NCBI RefSeq assembly: GCF_000003815.2
Contig: NC_049992.1
Location: 9,649,538 to 9,713,537 of the forward strand
Origin: Branchiostoma floridae
Lineage: Eukaryota; Chordata; Leptocardii; Amphioxiformes; Branchiostomatidae
Direction of reading: 5' to 3'
Length of the DNA stretch: 64,000 nt
Positions within the stretch are counted from its first letter, which is position 1, and each line of letters opens with the position of its first letter. Below, in pieces: positions 12,739 through 25,220 of this stretch. The notes under the pieces were generated by a model. It was given only the letters and a program-made list of their open reading frames with translations. It was not told the DNA's origin and made no database searches. The position numbers were made by a program, and so were the translations under genes.

Positions 12739-13446
12739 AGAGTCCATTCCAAGACACCATGAGGGTTTTTTGGCGATATTTGTAATAAGTCTGAATTATT
12801 TTGAATAAAAGAATGTCTAAGCCACAATAATTCTTTTTTTTTTCAAAAAATTGACTAAGAAAATATTTAACTATTTGAATTCCTTTGAATATTTAGAAAC
12901 ATTTTGAAAGTAACTGTACAAAAATATCTTTATTTAGAATAATTGTGAAACCTCTGTGTGATTATTTCACATTTACAAATATTTACAAATATTTGTAAAC
13001 TTCGCCAAATGGTAAGATTAGTTTATTGCCCCCATAAAAGTAAGCCCTATTGTTGCATATGTATATTTTTAGATTTCACTGCTGGGCACTGGTGGATCCT
13101 TTGTGATGGGCCATTGTTGCATGGCACCAAACCATACTTTGCAAGGATGTGTGAATTGATATCTTCCCAGCCCACTGACCCATTTACAAAAAATGGTAGA
13201 AAATGGTAGAAAATGGTAAATAATGGTAGAATGCTGTTATCATTATTTAGAAACCATTAGAAGTATCCAATTCCACACCATGAATATTTCCAAAGTTTTA
13301 CAGGACCAGGGAAATATTTATAAAGTTGTAACAGTGTTCAAAATATTTCTGAAGTATCAAATGTCCTAGACATATGATTACAAAACTTTACAATCAATTC
13401 TAAACAATGGCAACAAACATCCGCACGGTGTCTTGGAATGGACTCT
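12739..13446. mobile_element. Candidate non-autonomous element with 20-bp perfect terminal inverted repeats
   Basis: AGAGTCCATTCCAAGACACC at 12,739-12,758 is the exact reverse complement of 13,427-13,446. The interior is AT-rich with AAATGGTAG tandem repeats near 13,190-13,230 and no coding capacity. I saw no clear target-site duplication. Confidence 0.55.
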
Positions 13447-13709
13447 ACACCAAATAGCAATTACTCAGCAACTGCATATAGTTTTGGAAACAGTCAGACG
13501 TTTCAGGTAGCATTGACTACATTTTGTCAGTGACACTGAGGACTACTCTTCAACAGATCTGCCTGAAACGTCTGGCCATTACTATTTGGTATATGTTATT
13601 ACCTGGATGTTAAACCTTCATCAACGTATATTTAGATCATAGTAAACAACGGATTAGTTTTCTTCCTATGATGTCCATTTCAAGAATCTATCTAATGGTT
13701 ATTGTCTTT

Positions 13710-16700
13710 TCATCTTCGTCTGGTCGATTTTCTCCTTTTCCCTTTTTGTCTGGGTTGCTTTTCTTCTATTTGTCCTACAGTCCTGTCTAACTTGTAGACA
13801 TAACAATGGTATCTTCTCTGTGGAGTTTTCACAATGTGTACCAGTGTGTCTAGATCCAACGAGATGGTGTGGTCACATGTCTGAAAAAAATCAAAGGTAC
13901 TTCAAAACCTTTTTCTATGCCATAGAGATACATGTATCAATATCTTTGGCAAATGTCTATCATCCACCACTTCTGAAATCTAAGTCTGCTTTATACCCCC
14001 CTCACATTAGGCGAAAATCGATCGGAATACTGGTCTACGAGCTCTAAATGACATTTTTGTAAGTAAGACGTCCGGTGTTCTCACGATCATCTTGCAATTT
14101 TTAGGGATCGCTGTCAATTTTCAGGGGTCGTACGACGGTCGCGGTGCAGCGAAACATGTTCTTAACATAAGCAACAAGTCGCAGGAGATCTCCGAGATTG
14201 CAGAGCTCGTTACCAAGTCGCAGATCGTGCGTGCAAATTGTGCGTACCTCGCAAGGGTATCGGTCGACATTTGATTGATAGTTGTGCGTCAATCCAGCAC
14301 AAACCTAGTTATTAATCATCGAGCACAAATCGGATGGCGAACGCCAGTCACTCGGGCGACGTTCGGACGACGTTCGCCTGTGGGCCGGCGGATGTTTGGC
14401 GGGCTGCTATAAGCGAGATTTAATCAGGCTAGTGATTGTGAATCATGAACCTTCAGGATTGCAAAAAAGCCAAATTTTAACCCATAGAGGAAACAATGAT
14501 TGCAATTATGCAAAATTAGACCAGGAGAGCTTCCCATGTACAAAATGTAGTTACAGTTGATATTGTTTTAACCCTATAAGCACACTGAAGTAGCCATTTG
14601 CTACCAATTCTCTATTGGTTCCAATGGTAGGCAGCAGGGAGAAGTCTAAAATATATATGACTCATTTTTCAGACTTGTTCTTTTTTGTTCTAAAATCTTG
14701 TCAGGCAACAGAGGCCGTGGGAGACAAAGAAAATCCTGGATGGAATGTGTTGGGAAAGACATCAAAATGTGTGGTCTAACTATAGGGTCAATTGGGTTCA
14801 TTGCCCTGAAGACAGGCATATGGTGTACCAGTAGTCATCACTCAGGGTGCAATGTGATTGGCCCATTCATATTTACCAATCAGATGGCACTTTTACCATT
14901 TGATTGACATCCTCCTTACCTCATCCCAAGCCTCCTCCAGCTCTACCCTGTTCAGCAGTGCACCTGTTTGGTTGTCATGGAAACATACATGCCCTACCAG
15001 CTTGTCATCCCTTTGACTGACAGATGTCACAGCCAAGATGTCGAGGTCACTCTCGTAGTCAACGCCTTGCAGAGACTGCAGTGGTTTGGAAGAAAGGACA
15101 CATCTTCAAACTTACTTTAGATATGCAACTGCTACAATTTATAACAGGTACATTTTGTTATTTGTCTGAGTGACTTCATTCGACCCACTGGACAGAGCCG
15201 CATGGAAGCACAGTGTGAAGACTACCCGACTGCTGCCTACCCCTGCATCAAGGGATCCCAGCAGTATAATCAAACAATGAATAGTGAGTGAGTGAGTGGT
15301 CCATTTATTCGTTCATGCATGAACCTGTAGCTAGCGCTGTATAGCCACCCTTTGGTGTAACACAACAGCTATATCGATCTGTCTTTTGGTCCATCAATCC
15401 AGCTATCATTTATATTCATTCATTCATTTGTTTGTTTGTTTGTTCATTCATCTATAGATCTCCTTTAAAGCTTTAAGAAAAATTACCTCATAGCAAGGGT
15501 CGGCATAGGCATCCAGCAACAATTTCTTCACCTGTCTTCCTGAGGAGGTCAGGATCATACCATCTACCTGTGTGGAGGGGGAGGTCTAGAAATCAATATC
15601 AGTGCAGCTAGATGAGGTAGGAAACATGTAACAACAGAGCATTAGATGTATGTTATTCAATGTACATTGGCAGGGATAGCAGGAAATTGATTTTATAACT
15701 AGAGACAAAAAGAGAACAGAAGCACAAAATTTCTCTCTATACAGTACACCTTTCTCACATGGCAGCCATGATAGATTGATAACGAGGTCAATGAGGCAAA
15801 CAGACAAAACTTATTTCTAAAATCAGCTCCCATTTAGTCTTCCCCAAAACCACACAAATTTTCACAATTATATCAGATCAAATAATAAATATGATAAATA
15901 GTGTTATGCACCGAAAGATGTAGCAATTTAGAGTAGCCAAGTAGGCTGGTCCCATAGTCCCTTAAGAGGTGCAAAATAAAAGCATAATAATGCAAATATT
16001 TGACAAACATGCAGCCATTCTCTTATTGGTCACTTTCCTACTTGCCATGCTATCATTGGTTGAACTGCTAATTATGATGAACAGTCTTTTGTTCGCCTCA
16101 TTGATCTCATTTTCGATCTATCATGGCTGCCGCCCGAGAACGTTGAAATATTACGTACCTGAGGTCTGCTGGTGGAACATGGAGAATGAGCATCGATGAC
16201 AAAATCTGGCACTAGTTCATAACCATGGCTGCCACTCCTTATTCTCAAGACCCTATAATGATAGGACATAACGTAAAAAACATCAAAACAAATTATCAAT
16301 CCCAAAGCCCCGTCTACCTTTGTCACACCGTAAAATGCAAAATCCAGTATTACACATTAAAAATGCAAATATTTGACCGACATGCAGCCACTCTCTCCTT
16401 GGCCAAGCCAATACTTGCCATGCCATCATTGGTTGAGCCGCTAATTGTGATGAGCAGGTAGGATTGGTCTATTACTTCAAGACAAAACAGATTAACATAT
16501 CTGCAATGCTGGCCACAACTGGGCAATCATGTCATAGGAAGGTTACCTGAGTGTGCTGGGTCCCATGTGGAAGATCCTTCCCGAGTCGTCTGTGTGGAAG
16601 AAGGCCTTGTCTGGCTCCACTGAGACACTGTCCATGTCCAACACTCCGTTCTTGGCCTGAAGAATGTAAAAACATCATGGCTGCATATCTGTGCTGTCTT

Positions 16701-19700
16701 GAAATCTTTGTGGTGGATTTGTTTTTGTGGCTTTTGCACAGACAAGCAGTGCCTATTGCAAACTCATGACAATTTGTGAATAAGTGTTTCAAATCTTTTC
16801 CTTCTGTACAACAGAATCGTTCCAACCATAAACTAAATAAAACATCACAAACCTTCTTTCCACTCCTCCTATCTAATGCCATGGAAACTGGGATTGAACA
16901 AGCATTTGGAAGCTTGATCCCCATTGCACACATAAATATTTTACCAGTGTTGTTTACTAGGTAAAGTTCTGTTTATAATCTTGTTATCCAACACAGAAGA
17001 ACTTTAATGCATGCCGGTATGGTGCATTGGTACTCTATAATACCATGGCATCAGTTTCCACCATAGACCTGACGTGGAAGCAATTAAACTGCAGCTAGGA
17101 TAGGAAAGATTCCACACAAGTACTGTAAATGCAGTAACTTTCGTGGTGGTTTTATTTTCACGATTTTCACGGTGGCCACATCACCGCGAACTTAAAACCA
17201 CCGCAAACATTTTTCCATCGATGGCAATAAGAGACTACAGTGCATGGTGTTACCGCGAAATTAAAACCACTGCGAACCGTCCTTTTTCCCGCTACCGCGA
17301 AATTAAATCCCCACAAACTTAAAATGCATTTACAGTACCATGGCACCAGTTTCCATAGACCTGACGTGGAAGACTCCCTTGTATCCCTGAGCTGGAGGAG
17401 TGATGAGGTAATGCCAGGGGACCCCGCCCAACTGTAGGCTGTGTTCTGAACACTTCACTTCAAACAGCACGGGCGGACACTCTGAAACAACAAGAAATGT
17501 TTCCAACTGCTCATTTTGTCAGAAGATGTAACAAAGATTTCATGTCCGCATAGAAGCAAATTCTTGACTAGTTTCTCAACAGCATGGTATATCTTGTCAT
17601 CCATGAGAATTTATCATTTGGTAAAGGTATAGCAAGGGGCACTCAAGGCACATTCCTATTTTTGATACTATGCATACAATGAACTGTTACAGTAGAATAG
17701 TACAGTTTACTATCAATGGCTCACATTTTCAGCCGAGCACACCAGGTCATGATCTTCTCCATTGAATCTGCTGTACATTGTGTTATACAATCATGCAAAC
17801 TGCTTGATCGGGTTTGAAGCCTGGGGCTAACAACTAGAGCAATCATACATGGGGCTACTGGCTTGTTGTCCACATCCAATGGAAAAGTACACCCCCTAGT
17901 AAGCATGCCAAGTGGGGATCTTACCTCCCATACCTAGATCCATGGAATTCAACCCACCTTTCAAAGTGGTGAGGTTGCTTACGACTTGCATACATGCACA
18001 GTGCCATGAACTTTTTTGTTGATTATGTAACAGTTGTTTACCAGTTCATGGTCAACAATGTATAATTTGTTTTAAAACATGATGAACTGACATTGTCACC
18101 CATGGGATAGAAGCTAGATACAGGAAGATACCAGTCTGCCATACTTTTCTTTATTACCTGTTAGCTTGACAGTCAGCGGTAGCCCAGTGGGGTAGCTGCC
18201 AACAGTGCCAAAGTCTCCACAGTCTTTGAAAAGGTCTGCCTTCATAACACTGTTCTACAAGAACAGAAATGCATTCTTTTCAAAGTCTTGCAGAAATTGC
18301 AACAAGGCCACAATCAACTCATCAACACAAGTTATATCAGCTGTTTGAGACAATCTTTCCTTATTTCATGGCGTCTTAAGTACTATTAGTTTTTTTACAC
18401 AGAGAACGGGTCCCCAAGAGAGATCCAGACTTTTGTTTTGATAAAAGACAGAGAAGAAGCTGTACGTGTTACTTCTCCCACCTTGTCTACAATGTCGTCA
18501 AAGCTGAAGCACCTGACTGTGTTTCCCTGGTACATCACTACCAGCACACCTTGTGAGATCATCGCATCTGTCACATCCCTCCCAAATACCTGCGCAGGTG
18601 GACATACGTTCATTCATGCATTCTATTCCTTCGTTTTGTTTGCTCAGATATTGTAACAAAGATAAATTCAAACAAACATGCTTTATTTCCTTGTATGTGA
18701 AACTGGGCCCTATTGAAAGTCAGTTTTTCTAAACTGAATAGGCCACCCAGGTGTTTGAAAATAAACAAACAAACAAATGCTACACAAGTTGAATGTCACA
18801 TAAACTTAACCATGGCCAGTTTTGTTTAATTAGAATACAACAGACATACACAGGTGATATACTAGTAACATGTTGAAACAAGTCTTAGTCTACATGTGTA
18901 AGAGCCCTGTATGTTCTCTCAAAACACTGTAGCTATCAACCGGCAGAACAATATAAAAAATGATAACTTGTCAAATATTCTATATACCATTAAATCTATT
19001 CTATGCTGTCTTTATCTAATATTATGTCTTACATGTTTGTTGATCTCCATCATGGCAATGAACCTGAGAGGGAAAACCTTAAACATGGCCAGCACCATCA
19101 GGAGGGGCTGAGGGATTCCTGCCTGAACAAACAACAAACAAATAAACAAACAAACAATGTGCTACAGTGTGTCAGATTGCAAGGATAGTCATCCCAACTA
19201 TGACTAAAGGATTGCCTGTAAAAAAAAAATTATACACAAGATTTGCACTGTTAGTTAGAATAGGTTTATGTTAAATAGCAAGTAAAGGAATTGATTAATC
19301 AAGTAATCAAGTAATGAATATATAAATGAATGAGTGATTTCTTTTGTTTGTAAACAAATACAATCTCTTGGCAGTTAAATGGCTGAATTATGATGTTTGG
19401 GAACATGAAAAAAAAACTATTCTTGTCACATCTAAATTGATGCCGATTATAAATAAGATCAATGATAAATGCAAAATAACAAATTTTAAAAAATGTGAGG
19501 TTCGTATCTAAACATCACAAATCATGAGCTACTTACGGCCCGTGCTGCAGCTGTGTGTTTGGTGTGAATAGATCTCACCACGAAGTTCTCCAGAAATGTT
19601 CCCCATGCAATGTGTCTGTAATAAGCAGCAAAGAATTATATCATCATTTTGAGAAGGTCAAATATCTTACACTTCACTTCAGCTAACACTTCAATGTGTG

Positions 19701-22329
19701 ATAAAAAAAAACTTTGTTTGCTTGTTCTGTTTCTTTATGTTTTTTGATATCAGTTATTGCTTCTTGACATTTCTGACTAAAGTGATATTTTTAAGAGAGG
19801 CTAGATTCATCTGACCACTAACCTATAAATAGCCTCATAAATTGTAAGGTCCTAAGCTTGTTATGTCAATAGAGATTGAAAACAAAAACATTTTGCTGGA
19901 GAGGTCTTTTGTCTCACCTGAACTTGTACCTATGAGACAGGTAGACAGCCTCTAGACACTTCCCAGTGTTGACATCCCATCTCATCAGCCAGTTACTAGC
20001 AGTGAGGCCCAGCAGGCAGCCTCTGTAGCCATGGTTCTCTGTAGGTAAGGTGTTCTGGAGCCCAACAAAAATCAAAACCAGTTACTATAGTGTATTGAGT
20101 AATCAGTTTGTAGGTTTCTAGCCAGCATTTATTTTAGCGTAATGGTAATGGCAAAGTGGTGAAAAGACCAATTGGTGGATGGTGTGGAAGGGGGTAGATG
20201 GTGAGGTCACAGATTTAGGGCAAATATGGTATTATAAGGGTACCTATGAGGGGACATGCTTTTAATGTGACATGTAATTTGTAGGTTTTTTTTTTTTGTG
20301 GTGTGGAGTGCTTTGTCAGCATTTTTTCATATTCTAACGAGTAAATACTAGCAAAAGTTCACTACACTTGTTATTATTCTACACATGTTGAAATTCATCA
20401 TAGTGGTCTTCATAGTGTGGTGGCCTGTTTTGCTACATCCTCCTAACGCCCGGTCCCCAACAGCACTACCTTATGGGGCCCTGCTGTCCCAGGCCCTACC
20501 TACGGGTATTATGATTGTCGCCACAAACAAGCTGTCAACCAATCAGAGAACAGGCCTTCCTTGGGCTTGTTGTTGTCGCAAGCTGTCTCGCAAAGGCCGC
20601 TGGGAAGCTATCAGCCAATCATGTTACGTATTACCATGACTTTGTTTGCTCACCATGCCAACGCCCGATCCCCAACGGCTGACTGCCCATATAAGGGCAA
20701 GCTCATTAATATTCATAAGCAATGCACCCCTAATAACCGAATACTGTGGCTGATTTGTCAGGGTTGATATCATAGGCTTTGCCGTGATTGTCAACCATGA
20801 GTGTGAGGGTGGTTTTGCTAAAGATGTACTAAGAAGAAAGCCTACATGTACTTTGGTCAAATTGGGTTCAAATCCTGTCCAGGATCATTTTTTAGAAATG
20901 GTACATACTGCTTTCTCTGCTTTAAAACTTACTATTGCTACCATAGCTATAGGAGATGAACACACTCTGTTACCAATTTGCCAGCATAGACTAGTGTTAT
21001 CTAGTATATGTTCTGTCGTCGGCTACAACCCTGGCTGTCACCATAAATGATGAAACAGATTCCTACCAGGCTGGACTGGCACATGATGACATCTTCCGTC
21101 TTTTCTGCAGTTGAACAGCTGGGCAGTCGGAATAACAGCTGTGGTATGGCATGAAGGCCTAAACTAGAGAATTGACATAAGATCAACATACATTTCTACA
21201 AACACAGACACATGTACATGGAAGCATGTCTTTTCATACAACTACACAAGCTTCAAAGACTGGGAACTCTAATACCTTGCTAATTGAGCAAATGGTCTAC
21301 TGTAAAAACTTTTTTCTTCTATTACATCTTCTTCTTTGGCTTGGAATTTACTTTGGCATTCTATGGCATTAGTATTCAGTTTCCACAATTTTTTTTCAAT
21401 ATACATCAAACATGTGCTCACTTTACAACCGTTTGGTATGGTTTACACTTTACCGCATGGTAAAAAAATCTTTTTTTACAAACACAAAATTGATGTGCGC
21501 AGATGTCATTCATACAATTTAATCAACATGGCCTTTCTAAAAACAAGATGTTTTAAATGAATCTACTTCATGCACGTAAACTAAGGTTCTTACCTGGTAT
21601 AACATGTCCTGTAGTTGTCAAACAACAATCTTCCCCTGTAATCATTATGATATGTGTTATCCATGGGAAGCCAAGAATACTACCAGTGCAATACAGTTAT
21701 AGGTACTAGTAGGTATGAGTATACTAGTATTTAAATACTATCAACACACACTAACAGAATATACATTTTAGACAATTATAAAGGACATAAACTACATATG
21801 TCACTGAACAATTTTAAAAATTAAAATAAATAAACATCTAACCAACTTACTCTTCATAAGAGATTGGATACTTTGATTCTTTGTCCCAAATCCTCGTAAA
21901 TGTTGACGATTTCTGGAAAATGAAATAAAAAATTTATAACGACAAAATTTCTACAGTTTCTCACATGTCTACACTCTACTGAAGACAGCGGATAACGGCA
22001 TGCCAGAAGAAAGCGTGCCTGCCTGATGGCATTAGCCAGATGACAGCATCCCAGATCCTGGCGTGCTGGTTCCTGGCATGCCCGATTACGGCATGCTGGA
22101 TTACGGATCATGGCGTGCCGAATTACTGGACAGTACTGGCAGTAAGCCAGTTATAGATTTCCGAATCAAACATTGTGATCGGAGATGTTTGGAGCTTAGT
22201 GTGGACTTTCAAAAAACTTCATTCAAACTTTGTTCTACTATATACAGCTTAAGCTACATTTATAATTACATTATAATTAACATTACCAAGAAGCGAGAGG
22301 AAGTTGAATGTCCTAGAACTAAGATCAGA

Positions 22330-22363
<34 letters not shown>

Positions 22364-22998
22364 TATAGATGTGTATAATTGTTTCCATTGTTACATATAT
22401 ATGATTCTTACCATGTGACCTGTACTTAGCCCAGTGGGGCAAAAATGTGCAATATTAAATAAAGGTCTTCATTCATTCATTCATTCTTGGTTCATCGGAA
22501 AATTGAATAAAATGTCTGACAACTCAAGCACAGTGGGAAGAGCATATTTGAAGACGTCCTTACCGCACAAAAAGGTTGCTGAGCAGTATAATGAGATGGA
22601 TTCATATCGATCATTACATGATGTAGAAAAATAGTGTTCATTTTTTTCAATACATCCCTTAAATTCACAGATGGGTTGACTTGTGTAATTTAAATGTTTT
22701 GGACTAAAATTCCAGAGGATATGTTTGAAGATCAGAGGACGTTTTATGAATATTATAGTAGTACGAGTAATGAACATTACTACACACATGTAACGTCAAC
22801 ATTTAACTTACAAGTGCACAACTAACGCCGTTCTAAGCTTCCATAATTTTCGCCCACCACCCACATCCCACTACTTACCGCACACACAAGCTTCTTCATG
22901 AGTCGGACACATCGCCGGCTGCCGTCTGTGCGCCCACCTAGCTCCCTTTCCCTCAGGTCAAGGCAGATTCCTCCTTTGGCTCTGACACCTCTGTCCAT
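13710..22998 (-). CDS. DCAF17: DCAF17, substrate receptor of CUL4-DDB1 ubiquitin ligase
   Basis: Fifteen coding exons: 22879-22998, 21851-21912, 21594-21635, 21067-21163, 19918-20054, 19537-19615, 19033-19122, 18482-18589, 18158-18254, 17339-17481, 16547-16656, 16159-16252, 15487-15567, 14920-15075, 13710-13880. The frame closes exactly: 529 codons, 528 aa, close to the roughly 520 aa of human DCAF17. Matching stretches include LFDNYRTCY, LTASNWLMRWDVNTG, VFGRDVTDAMISQGVLVVMY, GGVPWHYLITP, AKNGVLDMDSVSVE, SGRIFHMGP, DYESDLDILAV and the final-exon HCYVYKL. Known DCAF17 is a DDB1- and CUL4-associated factor, partly nucleolar; human loss causes Woodhouse-Sakati syndrome. The C-terminus here is lysine/arginine-rich, which could act in nuclear or nucleolar targeting (inference). 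A MITE abuts the exon 10 donor. Exon borders were chosen by phase and family alignment; exon 10 could instead end at 17361, but only 17339 keeps the frame. Confidence 0.93.
14698..14790 (+). mobile_element. Remnant of a non-LTR retrotransposon 3' coding end
   Basis: The plus-strand frame reads RGRGRQRKSWMECVGKDIK, resembling the GRPR-x-W-x-D/E-C-V-K/R-x-D tail that follows reverse transcriptase in several LINE groups. It sits in the last intron of DCAF17, antisense to the gene, and no RT domain is preserved beside it. Confidence 0.35.
17041..17080 (-). repeat. Duplicated 3' end of DCAF17 exon 10
   Basis: About 38 bp of the exon 10 end with its donor context (original near 17,337-17,373) recurs here at high identity. 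Read on the minus strand the copy gives FHVRSMVETDAM followed by GTATTA; the original gives FHVRSMETGAM followed by GTACTG. The copy has one extra codon and keeps a donor-like GT. The intervening 217 bp is the MITE at 17,121-17,337. A nearby acceptor (CTGCAG) could in principle make a mini-exon, but I consider it a non-functional duplicate. Confidence 0.7.
17121..17337. mobile_element. MITE abutting the DCAF17 exon 10 splice donor
   Basis: The termini are TACTGTAAATGCA at 17,121 and TGCATTTACAGTA ending at 17,337. The interior repeats CGCGAACTTAAAACCACCGC-like units. A TA duplication is possible, as in Tc1/mariner-type MITEs. Its right end touches exon 10, so the donor reads ATG|GTACTG with the T and following bases lying in the MITE terminus or its TA duplication. 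Confidence 0.7.
22320..22370. repeat. (AT)n microsatellite
   Basis: A run of about 14 AT/TA steps plus interrupted ACATATATATAG lies in DCAF17 intron 1. It can form a hairpin. Confidence 0.9.
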
Positions 22999-24424
22999 TC
23001 TAGACGCCACAGGTCCACAACTAGCACCACAAACATGTCAGAAACATCCGAAATATCGCCAAATTTTTATTTTGGTCGCCATGTTGGGGTCACAGGGTCA
23101 ACGGACTAATTCACTTGGTATTCATAGGGGTGTTGACTTGGAAAGTTTAGGACTCACGGTGACCCAACAAACTGCTCCGTGTATCAGCAAAGAAACACCT
23201 GTAGTCGTAATTGTCGATACTCTGTGTTTAACTAGAAATTCTTGACCACCATATACCATTAGTCATAAACAGATGATACCAGAAACAGCTGAATAACGCT
23301 GTATGGTGTTTGGTTGTACATGTATCAAGAAGGGTTAGAAAATAAACCTTAGAATGGCTGTATCAGTCTAGAAACAAAGATGTAAAGATTTCGCATGGAA
23401 TGGAATTGAGATAAGAAAACTACAGTTCCACAAAACACATACCTTCGCGAAATAATCAATGCCAACTATATATATATGGAGTGTATTACCAGCACAGAGT
23501 ACTAGTACCTACTAGAATTAACCGGCTGCATGAAAAAAGTACATATAGCGGTTGAAAATTCCCTTTTATCCATCCCAACTGACTTCCAGCATCAAAGTGA
23601 TTACAGCTTATTTATAAACAAGGCCACCAAATCACCATGCTATCCCATGGCAAATTATTTGGCCACATTCTTCTCTTTTACTCATCTAACTGACATGTAT
23701 GCTTGGAGACAAAAAATCAAATTGACCTGTTCTGGCCCGGCAAACAAACAACATGACAGGAAAAATAACATAGGTTTTCGTGGCAGACCTGTACATCATC
23801 AACTGCACACATATGGCATGCAGGTGGCAGCCAGGCAGTGCTCTGACTGTCCTAGAAATGAGGTTGATTTCTAAGCTAATTCAATGGAATATCAAATTTT
23901 CTTCATTTATCATGTAAATGAAGCCCAGATTTTCATACCATACATTTCAGGATTTTAATCATCACTTAAGGTGATGTGTGTACATACGAAAAACATTGCA
24001 GATCCACCAACATCTGCTTGATTTATTCTCTTTTGAAGATAAAAACAAAATCACCCAGTGCAGTTCAGAACAAGCCACCAGGGGGCCCAAACTTACTCCC
24101 TGCCCAAAGACATATCCACCACTCAAAAATCATGAACCTGGCACTTGAGGAAAATTTTACCTCCAACTTTGAACCTCCGCTGCAGTACTATACTTCCCCG
24201 CTAGGAGGCCCATTATCGAACTTGATCTTCATTTTCTCAACCCTCACATGACTACCAAAAATCATGCAAAACGATCCACAACGTCTCGAGTTATCTTGTA
24301 CGCAAACATACACACAAACACACGCACCCCGCTGCTGCGCCGACGAAAAGCACCAGGACGCCCATCGCCCCCACCTAACTCCTTCTGCTTTTCCCCCTAC
24401 CCGTTCTCCTTTTCCCCCGGACTT

Positions 24425-24601
24425 CTCCTTAACTAGCCTCTACCAGGCTCCGTGGATCGGTAGAATCATTATCCTCACCTCGTGGTGAGGAAACGTACTC
24501 TTCTGGCCGGCTAACTCCCCTAGCGTACTATAGATTCTATTTGTCCAATTTCTACAATTAGACCACCGATCCACGAAGCCTGGTAGAGTCTACTCCTTAA
24601 C
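24425..24601. mobile_element. 159-bp MITE with 9-bp target-site duplication and a paralogous empty site
   Basis: The element (24,434-24,592) has inverted ends TAGCCTCTACCAGGCT and AGCCTGGTAGAGTCTA. It is flanked by CTCCTTAAC on both sides (24,425-24,433 and 24,593-24,601). The inverted copy of the same host sequence near 25,285-25,310 reads straight through with a single CTCCTTAAC on the minus strand, which is the unoccupied site. Nine-base duplications are typical of Mutator-like elements. Confidence 0.8.
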
Positions 24602-24912
24602 CCCCGCTGTACTTCTGCTGTGCCCCCGTCCTTCTTCTTAGCCCCCAATGGCCGCCGTCAACCCGAATTTCACGTAGTCGACACGAAAATCGTTCAGAAA
24701 GCAACAAAAACGGTCGCGCCACGGAACATGAAATCTGCCTATTCTCAATGACACATTTTGGGCCACCTTTCTGCCAAGTGGCGTTTCACAATTCCTTCCC
24801 AGTCTTTACTTCAAAGGCTCGCCCTCTCGGTGAAGGGCGTATGCATCCGCCCCGTCAGCATCGGGTACTCACACGAAAGTCGTGCCTAAACACCCTGCAC
24901 GGCAACGATACA

Positions 24913-25220
24913 CGGTCTCATATAGCCTATGGTCTGGCAAACAATCTTGGCCACCTCTCTACCAAGTGGCGTCGTACAAATCGCGCTCAGTCTCGAGAAC
25001 ACTTCTGCAAATTCGGGTGAGAAGCGGCTTGGATCATGGACGGCTCGAGTGGCTATATGGACTATTGCGCAATTCTGGCGATAGCTGTTACCGCTCTCTC
25101 CAAACCGCTTCTCACCCGACTTTGCAGAAGTATTCTCGAGATTGAGCGCGATTTGTACGACGCCACTTGGTAGAGAGGTGGCCAAGATTGTTTGCCAGAC
25201 CATAGGCTATATGAGACCGT
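24913..25220. repeat. Long near-perfect hairpin with arms of about 119 bp
   Basis: The arm starting ACGGTCTCATATAGCC pairs with the arm ending GGCTATATGAGACCGT; the loop is about 70 bp. A transcript across it would form a long double-stranded stem. It lies in the spacer, so it is probably a foldback transposon core and not a gene. Confidence 0.8.

Larger units (their letters stand above)
11476..13709. other. Convergent NBL1/DCAF17 3' flanks
   Basis: AT-rich sequence between two tail-to-tail genes, probably holding both 3' UTRs. No coding exon is visible. The stretch 12,739-13,446 is bounded by perfect 20-bp inverted repeats, and a short inverted pair (GACGTTTCAGG / CCTGAAACGTC) lies near 13,497 and 13,564. 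Confidence 0.5.

Noticed and set aside
17361-17481. DCAF17 exon 10 ending at 17,361 (CAG|GTCTATGG)
   Set aside because: That border puts exon 11 out of frame. The border at 17,339 keeps phase and matches the human protein length exactly between GVFH and AKNG.
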